This document shows positions 1-9,390 of a stretch of DNA of 64,000 bases, one piece after another. A program made the position numbers and the translations under genes. Position 1 is the stretch's first letter. Each line of letters starts with the position of its first letter. Origin of the DNA: Capitella teleta (Eukaryota; Annelida; Polychaeta; Capitellidae); contig KB304646.1 in the NCBI GenBank assembly GCA_000328365.1, positions 86,671-150,670 on the forward strand, written 5' to 3'. The notes under the pieces are model-generated. The model saw only the letters and a program-made list of their open reading frames with translations, made no database searches and was not told the DNA's origin.

Positions 1-435
1 TGATGCTTGATAGTATGTATTATTATCAACTGAAATTACTAATTTCTAAATCAATTTTCAGCTTTTTCACACTCAAATTCATAATTAGTGAGGTCAATTG
101 CTCATCATATAGCAAAAAACAATCGATTCACTCTAAATAAATGCCACAGCATAAACTTCTCTTAGCATTAATCGCAGCCCGCCAACCGCCATGATCAACG
201 CAACACTCAAACTTCATAATGCACTTCCGGTTTGATCATTCAAAGCGGAGCGTTTCCGATCCAGTAGTAGTTAAGATCAATGGTGTTGAGTGTGGTCTAG
301 CTGTGGTGATGTCTGCCAAAGGCCACGTACTTTGTAGTTCTATCTAAATGCCGCGGCTGCCTGTCTGACCATAGTTCTGTCAGCTTGCACATGACTTCAA
401 CCATAGGGAGGGAGGTGGACAGTTGATTAGCACTG

Positions 436-472
<37 letters not shown>

Positions 473-2765
473 AAACACAACAGGAGTACAAATACGTACA
501 TTTAGGTGCAGGAGCAAGAATGTGCTTGAATGTCACGAATCACACTGTACCTTACCTCGCTTATTTGCATTAATTAACAGCCGTTATAGTTTGGAACAAT
601 GACCACAATATGCATCATATTCATATCCGCCATTCGGCCTTATATATGACGCAGAAAACAAGAATCACGTAAATTATTCATAAGATACATTGTAAATTCA
701 GATGTGAAAATGTCGATTAAGAATGTCGAGAGATCATGCAAGGTCAGAAAATTCAATAGTCTCAATGAAAACACAGGGGCCTACACAATATGATATATCT
801 TGAAATTATCAGTACCAACAGATAAATATGCAGTTGATATTGATAGGAAATGGGTATTCATGCCGGTATTAATGCTATATATCAAGAATATGGTACAGCA
901 AATCAGAGCCAGTTAATCCGCCCTTCTCCATTCCCAAGGGAACATGCAGATAAACAGAGAGGGTGGATTACATTTCAAGGAACATATGTAGAGAATTTGG
1001 TTTCAGATGCTATCCCCAAAAAAACACGTAATGCACTATTGTATTGTCTTGGTTATACGCGCAGTGCGCTAAGGCAGAGGCTGAGAGCATATCACTTTCA
1101 CTTTACATAGACGCGCATTCCACAAAAATTCCTTATAAACAGCGGAAAGCGCGTCAGCCTGCATGTGACCCATAGTTATATGTAATGCTTAAAACAACAG
1201 GCTCGCGATCGAGCGGCAACTGGGTGTTGCACAATGATAGCTCATAATTAAAGAAGCGACCAACATACATGTAATATGGTTTGCGTGGCTGTGCATGGCC
1301 GTGCGTGGCTGTACATGATCTGAGTTATATCTGTGCATGGATCATGTTCTCTTACACGGCTGCTAATTGATTTGATGATCATTAATAGAGATCGTTTGGA
1401 GCAGCCTCACAAATTAAGTCTTAAATCTTAGTTTGTACTTTTCCAAAGCATGGTTGCTGAATGCTGATAGTATACAATGTAGTGCATTACGTCTTATGGG
1501 CTTATAATCTTTACTCATGCATTTGAGGAAAAAAATATTGTCCTGATAACGAATTGGCCTGCAGTCGGGAAAAAAAATATCGTACTGAAAAGGAGTTTGA
1601 CTCATGAAATCGACAAGCAGCGAGCTGTGAGTGTATAAAATGCCTCTTATAATTTTTCCTGAATCAAGGCAAACCAACTTGTTCAAATCTGAGATTGCCG
1701 ACACTGCCTGTAACAGATAAAGTGAGATGTCAGCAGAGAGCTTGCTGCTATAAATAGTATTAAATACCTTGGCGCTGGTGGGCGTGTACATAAATTAATC
1801 AATTTCTGGTTTGAAAAAGGTCGATGCGCGTTTAATTATAGGAGGGTGCTTATAACCAAGACAATATGCGTGGGGTACATTATATTCGATAGTGGCATAC
1901 GTGTAATTTAAACCAGGACAAAAACAAACAAAAAAACGAAGCCACAAACAATGAAATGAGGTCAATTAAGTTATTTATGTGAATTTGCGTGCGTTTCCAC
2001 TTTTTAAACTGGTACTTGCGGGTAAGCCATACTTTGTACAATGGTACGTGTACTGGGTATATCATACATAGCATAATATTATGATAGGAAGTGGAAAATG
2101 TAGAGACAATGTATGTATAACAGAAGGATGGTCATGCAAAGCCCTCACTTCATGTGTATTCCATGCATGTGTACGTGGATCACCTCGATCAGGATCTCCA
2201 GAGTGGCAGAGTTAAATTCGACTCACAACTCCAGTCGTTTGTTACAAGCAATTAAATTGAAAACAGACCACTAAACCAGCCATATATAGAAATGAAGGAA
2301 GCCATACGCCCGCAACTAGTTATTTTGTTTAATTAACATTTCAAACGACGAATATTCGAATACGGGGATCGAGGGGCGCCACCTGACTTGAAAGAAATCG
2401 CCAACAATTGATGGGTCATATCTTAGAATTATTAACGCTACGAAATTTTGAAGGGCGGATGTATGATTAAGATCGATTTTTATTTACTTTACAATGGTAC
2501 AGCATAAATATTAGATTTGTTACCGAGAATCATGATTACATTGAGGTGGTTCAACAAGGACTTTTTTATAAACATTAAAAACGATTTCGTCTCTGGAATT
2601 TATGGTTGAAGTTCAAGTTCGAAAAGGGCGAATTAAAATGGTGACTGTATTTATATGCTGGTTCATATGCACAAAATCTGCAACTCTTTGTTTTCATTAT
2701 AATATAGGGGCCTAAATAATGCTGAAAATATCATAAGAAAATATATAATTATCATGTGCAATGTA
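1..2765. other. Intergenic, mostly featureless
   Basis: No reading frame here has a recognisable domain or convincing splice context. The stretch holds a 32-base T tract at 439-470 and an old interspersed repeat around 1030-1850 (listed separately). The remainder is AT-rich sequence without clear structure. The short open frames present look like chance. Confidence 0.6.
1030..1850. repeat. Old interspersed repeat, copy 1
   Basis: Blocks of this stretch recur in the same order at 45300-45705, inside an NCAPH intron. Shared blocks begin with gtattgtcttggtta, continue through ctaaggcagaggctgagagc and the 'acgcattccacaaaaat' segment, and end near aaataccttggcgct and tctggtttgaaaaagg. The copies differ by many substitutions and by missing internal blocks, so the family is old. 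No terminal repeats or target duplication could be fixed, and the class is unknown. Confidence 0.6.
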
Positions 2766-2771
2766 TTTATT
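2766..2771 (-). promoter_or_regulatory. Polyadenylation signal of the TBC gene
   Basis: AATAAA on the minus strand, about 105 bp beyond the stop codon of the TBC1D12/14-type gene, where a 3' end signal is expected. Confidence 0.5.
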
Positions 2772-2876
2772 TCATTTTTCTTATCACATTGCAATTGATT
2801 GATAAATGCAAAATCATAGACTTGTATATATCACTAAAGAAAAAGAGAATAAAAGAAGAGAGAATATCATACGACA

Positions 2877-5364
2877 TCAGGATTCAGCTGTTTCCCGGAA
2901 AGATGCCAACACTTGGTGAAATTTGCCATTGTCACTACTCATATGGATACGATCAATGCACTTGAAGAGTTCCACACAAGACATGGATTCTGGTAGTTTA
3001 GTGAGGAATTGTGCTAGATGGATGAAGTCTAGACCCAGGGCTGTGTCTTCGTATAATTTTAAAATTCCTGAAAACAAAAACATCATTAAAAAGTTTGTTC
3101 TATGAGTAAATGCTTAATCACCTAGAGCTGTTCTAAATAAGAACTCTTCGCCATCTCTGCAGAATACATCCCAAACACGACTAGCAACATCAAGAGGAAG
3201 TGACTTTGCATAAAGCGTGAACATCCTGCAACAGAGATACCATAACATTGGATGGGAATTATTGACATGCTCACCAGTCAATGAGATATAGATCTGGAGT
3301 AATGCTCAATCTTTTGAAGTGGGCGAATAATTTGGGAAGATTCTCCTTGAAAAATGTTTCGTATGTATCAAAATAGACCTTCATCTGCAAATTAGAATGC
3401 TGGTCACATAAAACACGGGTTGTGAGTCGTACATACCAGCATTTCATCCAAACGGAAAAAAGCAATTTGGCAAGGACGATTGAGGAGATTTGAGAAGCAG
3501 ATGAAGGCATCATCACCTTCCATGTTCAACAGTAGGACGGCAGCTATGAATGACATTCCCTGCACGTAACCAACATCTGGTCGATAGCAGGCGTATGAGC
3601 CAAGGAGACCCTGCAAGGGAAGGTTGAAAGGGCCTCCCTTCTGGAAGATGCAGAGTTGTGGGAATGTTCGCGAAACGTCAAGGCGTATGAGGTCAAGGCT
3701 TCCCTCACGACTTGGAACGGCATCACTGAATGAACACAAGCTGTCTGTGTCAGAATTATATTGGCCGGAGGCAGCTGCTTCACGCATTAACTTGATTCGG
3801 TCTTTGGCACGGGCTAAACAGATCTCATAGAGCTCTGCAGAAATCGAAGCAACCTTGGTTGAATACTCATTGTAGCGCTCGACTCACCAGGGGTCAAGTT
3901 GAGGTCGTTGCCAATAGCAAGCTTCCAGACCTTCCCGCGAACACTGGATGGAATCCCATTCCACCAAAGTTCCCTGGTTTTCCTGGAGGTGGACCTAGAG
4001 GAAGAAGCGATGATTATGATGGCATTGGAGGGCTCAGAGAGACTTGCATTGTTTCCCAATTCTGCAGAATTTCATCATTCCATATCCTGACTGACACTGA
4101 CAATTCATCTTCAAGTCTCCTCTGCTTTTCCAATTGCTTGCGCTTGAGTTTAGCTGCCTTTTGCTCTGAGAGATCACAAAAAAATATGCAAACGACATAC
4201 AAGTTTTTCATTCCTACCTTTTCGCTTGGCAGCTTCAACCATTTGTTCATATTCTAATTTGTGTCGCAGCACCTCTTCTGGGTCTTTGCTTGGCAGACCG
4301 CTGAAAGTAGAACGAGAGCATCAACACCGGATTCAGCCTTCCCTGAAGCTTCTCACCTGGGTCTTTGCTCCAGAATCAGCGCGGTGGTTGAGGCAACATC
4401 AACATCAGACTTCTTCACGGTCTCATGGAGGGAGGACGAGGAGGTGGCTTTAGATAAACACTGCTGCACGGTTTGCTGCCGACTTTTATATTCTTCGGAA
4501 ATCTCAGACGGATGTTTCTGTGGACTAGGTTTTGGGGGCACTTTGCCAAAGAGCTTCCAACCAGGAGCACTCTGTGGAACTGCTTGAGGCACATCGCGGG
4601 ACTTGCGATTGAAGATACCCCTTTTGAGGAAGAAGCAGGCTGGGTATAGATCATTAACACACAATGGCTTACTACCTGGCTAAGAACTCTGATATGCCTC
4701 TTTTCTTGGGCTTTGCTCCCATGCAAGGCAGCACAGCTGACCGGTCATCAATGCTACTATCAAGAGAACTGTTTTGTGAAGATCGTTCAAAAGAATTTCG
4801 AGGTCCGAGCGCAATCTCAACAAAACCATTCTCATCGTTTTCAGTGGCATCACCCACAGACACTGCAGTATTGGATAACTCAGTTCCTTCACTGGAGTTG
4901 GACGAGAAGGATGATATGTCAGCTTTGGTGGCCAGTCCCTCGGCCATCTCCTCAGAGGTCAGGTGCGTCTGCTCATCCTCTTCATCAGAGAGATTTTGGC
5001 TGACAGCGTTGACCTGAGATGGGGCAACCAGAGAAGGGTTGGTCTTGCAGGTCTCAGGAGAACACAGATCATCTATTGGTTTGCAGTCTGACGAGAGATC
5101 TTCAGACACGAGTTGCTTGGTGTTGGGCAGATACAGAAGGGGCATGTGCTCAATCACAGCGGATAAGCGGTTTTCGCTAGGGGCGACGCCCCCCGGCTGA
5201 TGTTCAGCTGTCTTACATGGCAGAGGTGCATCCCCTGATGCTCCTACTGGATCTCCGTTCACTAGGAGGTCACGGGCTTCAAGCCGTGAGGAGGAATTGT
5301 CCATTTGGTGTTCCTCAGGACTGTGACACAGGCGAGGAGACTGATGCCGCTCACTGATGTGCAT
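2877..5364 (-). CDS. TBC1D14: TBC1 domain family member 12/14-type Rab GTPase-activating protein
   Basis: Minus-strand gene with nine coding exons: 5364-4676, 4620-4357, 4300-4218, 4165-4048, 3994-3888, 3834-3437, 3384-3275, 3225-3122 and 3067-2877. Phases join to 687 residues. The N-terminal ~320 residues are acidic, Ser-rich and probably disordered. A basic coiled-coil stretch ([14 protein letters not shown]) and a TBC domain follow, with [46 protein letters not shown] and the C-terminal ILKLYED...[13 protein letters not shown] block. These match TBC1D12/14 in order and spacing. TBC proteins accelerate GTP hydrolysis by Rabs; TBC1D14 acts in recycling-endosome traffic and autophagy. The arginine-finger IxxDxxR ([10 protein letters not shown]) and glutamine-finger YxQ (YVQG) motifs are present. 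The start is the first ATG after an in-frame stop, and a splice acceptor near 5438 suggests a 5'UTR intron. Choosing between TBC1D12 and TBC1D14 is inference. Confidence 0.93.
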
Positions 5365-5439
5365 GATCCTACGTGCAGGACAAAGGCTGCAGCCAGCCAC
5401 TGAGGCTGCTCAGGCAAGGCAGCCGCCGCACTGGCTCTG

Positions 5440-7020
5440 AAAACACAAACTCTATGCATGAGTCGATAGAGCATAAATTCATAATACATGATAACGGTCT
5501 GTACACACTATATGCAGTGCGCTGAGTTTTGTAGATTATATGCCTTTCACAGCTTCAGTCCTGGTTCCAAGCAATAAGGCAGCATTGTACAACTTGATTT
5601 TATGATGCCTATATATATTGGACAGCTTACATAACTGGACCATAAACAGAATTTCTATACATTCCTTTATTATACGTACTGTATAACTTATAACATATTA
5701 TTGTTGTCAGGTTGGTTAATCAAACCAGAAAGCTCAATTAAGCCACAATCCAAGAAATGTGATAATGGATTTACAAGACAATAAATAGTAGCACACACCT
5801 GGAAAGTTCTCTGTACTGAGAAAAAAAAAACAGAGTGGGACAGTCAAGCCAACTAGTTAATTAGTAAATTATAACCATCTATAGCGACTAGTGAAAGAAG
5901 ACTGGACCATATCATCTGAAGAATCACCCTGAACACTATCCATTCTGGCCACCCAAAAAAATGTATCAAAATAAAATAAAATAAAAGGAGCTGGTCGTAA
6001 GACTAAGAGGCTATTTAAGCCTGAAGATCAGAAGAGGACCTGTAAGACTGTAAGAAGCAGAAAAGAAAAAAACAACATACCCTTACATTAGTGGATTTAA
6101 TATTTATAACTTAGATTACAACAAGAACTGAAGTTGTTGACAGAGCCAAGCTCACAGCTGAGCAGCTCAGCTAAAATTCCTTGACAGGCTTACGTAAACT
6201 GTAAAGCCTAAAGTAGCACAGATTCTCGGGCGAGGTCTGTATAATGCGTTTACCGTACAGCGAGACCCATTGGGCTCGCTGTAGTATGTCAGCTAAGCCT
6301 AAAGGTAGTGGCCAGGTGACAGGTCCTAGAGCATAGAGAATGGATAAAAAAAAAAAAAAGATATGAATCCATTAATCAAACATCATATAGATGTCAACGC
6401 AACATTGACAACAACAAAAATCAATGCCTTTAGATGTATCATTAAAATTATTCATAATCATTAATTTCATAGAAACCGATTGATCGAACCTCGGATCGCT
6501 GTCAGTTGCGACTGTCATTCACTTCAAATGACCTAACAATAAAGCCCTGGACTGGGGATCCATAACAAATTCCTCTGCTTCGTAGCTCAGTCAATTTGAC
6601 ACAATTCTTTATTATCAGACACTCACCGAGTTGTGTCATGCACATTTAAATCAGCAAATTACGTTGTATGTTTACAGGAACAGGAGAGCCATGTTGAATC
6701 CTGATGAAGGGGTGGCACACGCATCCCACAATGCACTGCGATAAGCAAGACTTCGGCAAATTCCGGAATCTTTCGGGTCTCTCCGGTATATCAATCCATC
6801 AATGTTTAGATTCTTTGATTTCATAACGCACCTCTAACGTTATGTTGTCACACGCATCCACTCAAAGAATGTGGAGACCATAAGAAGTAGAACAATGAAG
6901 TATAAAAGAGTCACTAGAATGACTGTGCAGTGTTAAAGCGCCTATTCATGATAGCTCGGAATTAAAGGGGAATATATAACACATGAAGCATCACATCGAC
7001 ATCACTCAATTTCATTTTAC
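5440..7020. other. Intergenic upstream of the TBC gene
   Basis: Probably contains the promoter and 5' leader of the minus-strand TBC gene, but no core promoter element stands out. It holds a diverged half-copy of a foldback element at about 6212-6298 and A-rich tracts near 5820 and 6345. No coding evidence was seen. Confidence 0.5.
6212..6298. repeat. Foldback-element arm (single)
   Basis: The sequence running from gtagcacagattctcggg to gggctcgctgtagtatgtc closely matches the right arm of the inverted-repeat element at 31552-31895, and more weakly 41942-42022. Only one arm is present, so this is a solo remnant. Confidence 0.6.
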
Positions 7021-8090
7021 ATGTATACTTTTTCAACAATAGGCGGTGTTAATCAGTCTTCAGAACATCAGCTGCAATACCGTCTCTATGCTGATGATAC
7101 GCAACTTTATATGTCATTTACGCCCACATCAGCTTCTACGACGTCCTATGGTGCATCAATGGAGTTAGCAGTGAGTGCCATAAAACGATGGATGGACGAC
7201 CATTACTCAAAACTAAATGAGGTGAAAACTGAGATGCTTGTGATTCAGCGTCCAAATCCGAGGTCCGGTCAGCTAACCAATCGCCCAACAGTTGAACACT
7301 GACACTTGACGGTAACAACATCAATCCGTCAGCGTCTAGCTATTATAGGGACCTGGTGTGCTATTTAACTCTGCCTTTAATTTAGAAGATCACGTGAATG
7401 CTCTCTACCGGACTGTGTTCTTCCATGTCAATCACATTTAGAGAATTCGCGAGTACCTCACAACTGCAACTCGCGCCCTGATACAGGCCCATGTCATCTC
7501 CCGTTTAGACTACTGCAATGCGCTCTTTTACGGGCTCCCCGTCGTAGTGAGAAATAGGCTCCAGAAAGCGCAAAGTGCTGCTGCTCGTGTTGTCGTGAGA
7601 GCGAAGAGGAACGATCAGATCACGCCAATTCTTCTCCAGCTGCATTGGCTACCCGTCGAATTCAGAGTGCAGTACAAGATTTGTCTCATGACCTACAAAG
7701 CCCTGCATGGCTTAGCACCAGCGTACATCGACGAACTGATCAGCGTACATCGTCCAACTCGTTGTCTGAGATCGTCCTCCGATATACGAATAAATCCTGT
7801 GCAATACTAACTAAAACGTGTGGGTGGTCATTGCTTCAGTTCTGCTGCTTCTTCACTATGGAATGAACTCTACCAAAGTATTCGCCTCTCATCAAACCTA
7901 CCTGAATATAAATCAAAACTTAAGACACACTTTTTCCGTAAAGCTTTTAATGACATATCCTAACAAATTAACTTTTTAACATAAATATTTTATTTTATAT
8001 TTTATTGTAAGTCGCATTTGAACAGTTTATTTCTTTCTAAATTTCGCGATCCATAAGTTTAAATAAGGTTTAATAAACAAATAAAGTTAA
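7021..8090 (+). mobile_element. 5'-truncated CR1/L2-group LINE, reverse transcriptase 3' part
   Basis: Begins inside the reverse transcriptase just before the catalytic motif LYADDTQLYMSF, followed by the usual KRWMDDHYSKLNEVKTEM segment. After frameshifts come the C-terminal blocks SAAARVVVRAKR, LHWLPVEFRVQYKI and TYKALHGLAP. The end is typical of CR1/L2-like elements (a 'KTHFFRKAFN'-type tail), then AATAAA-rich 3'UTR and the long (TCAA)n tract at 8091. Endonuclease and N-terminal RT are missing, so this is a dead 5'-truncated insertion. The frame changes several times, showing decay. Clade placement is from memory of the motifs. Confidence 0.85.
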
Positions 8091-8099
8091 ATCAATCAG

Positions 8100-8150
<51 letters not shown>

Positions 8151-8173
8151 GTCAATCAATCAATCAATCAATC

Positions 8174-8268
<95 letters not shown>
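8091..8268. repeat. (TCAA)n microsatellite, about 175 bp
   Basis: About 44 near-perfect tetranucleotide units with only a few single-base variants (cagt, catt). It lies directly after the LINE 3' end, so it probably grew from that element's short repeated tail. A SINE at 41342 also ends in the same tetramer. Confidence 0.95.
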
Positions 8269-8269
<1 letters not shown>

Positions 8270-9390
8270 TTACAGTTTGAGTAGCCATTTACCGACTTCT
8301 ACCAACTACATCATTTTACGGCAAATTACCTCGAAGTACTCCGCTAATTTCCACACGTAATGAAGCCTCCCAATAACGCACATCCACTTTTCAGCAGAGA
8401 TATCGAAGCAGCCATGGAGACTGCGAACAAGTCAACTATATTACGAACACACAATGGCGTAATCACCACAGAGCTGAAAGAAAACCTGCGTAGGGCATAT
8501 AAAGCTAGAGTGGAACAACATTAGTCAATCTACACCATGTTAAAAAGAATACTTTTAAATTGACCAATTATTCAAAATAATAAAGTCTGCTTGGTATGGA
8601 TTGACTAACTTATTCTGCGCCCATTCAAGAAATTGAATGAAAAGTCAATTTTGAATGAAGGAGGGACATATAAATGCGAGTGGTGTGTGATCGTGAAGAG
8701 AGCTGAATAAGATGAGCCCCCGAACAAGCATTAGGGAATGTTATCGGTTATTACATTGTAATAATACTTAATACCATAAAAAGTATACACGTAGGCCTAC
8801 TTGTATACGGTGTCATCCCATATACATGTATTGAAACTTTCTTAATTTCATTGTACATGTATTTGTGCTTTTGCTTTTGCACATTATGACTGTTTATTAT
8901 TATCATAACTTATGCCTGCATGCAGTCGAATAATTCGATATATTCGTCCTTATCAGTACAACCTACTTCATATCACTTTCTTCTTTGAAACGATTCAATG
9001 ATCGCAGCACATACATATTACCAATACAACCAAGTTCTCACAGAGCGTGCGTGTGAAAAGCACGCGCTTGCATGATGGTGACCTTCTCGGGTTAATTCTC
9101 ACGCAGCGCGAAAACCTCCACGCTGGAACCTCCAGCATAGCCGTTTTGAAAGCCTCAAAATGATCAAATTAAGGTACAGGGCAATTGCACCTGTTGAAAT
9201 TCCCAGCATTATTGAGTAGCTCTGTTGTTCACGTTTTATACTAATACTCCACTGTAACAGGCATGTGGCTGATAAGCAATAATTCACACTGTTTCTTAAT
9301 ATTTTTTCTGCCATGCATTAAATGATTATAAATTAAAAGAATAATTCAATTGCAAATCAGTTGAATCAAACCAACCAGTAGTCAGTCAAC
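8269..9390. other. Intergenic, upstream of the Kazal gene
   Basis: Holds an interspersed repeat near 8640-8745 with a second copy near 30395-30500. The final few hundred bases should carry the promoter of the Kazal gene, but no TATA-like element could be tied to a start site. No open frame of interest. Confidence 0.5.
8640..8745. repeat. Interspersed repeat, copy 1 (pair with 30395-30500)
   Basis: The blocks tttgaatgaaggagggaca, aaatgcgagtggt and cgaacaagcatta recur in order near 30395-30500 with about 20% difference by eye. The copies share no visible flanks, so this is a dispersed repeat of unknown class. Confidence 0.6.

Noticed and set aside
297-536. 79-residue frame containing a poly-lysine run
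   Set aside because: It only exists because a 32-base T tract is read in reverse. No domain and no splice support.
850-1110. 86-residue + strand frame
   Set aside because: Overlaps the start of a dispersed repeat, lacks any recognisable motif and has no transcript signals nearby.
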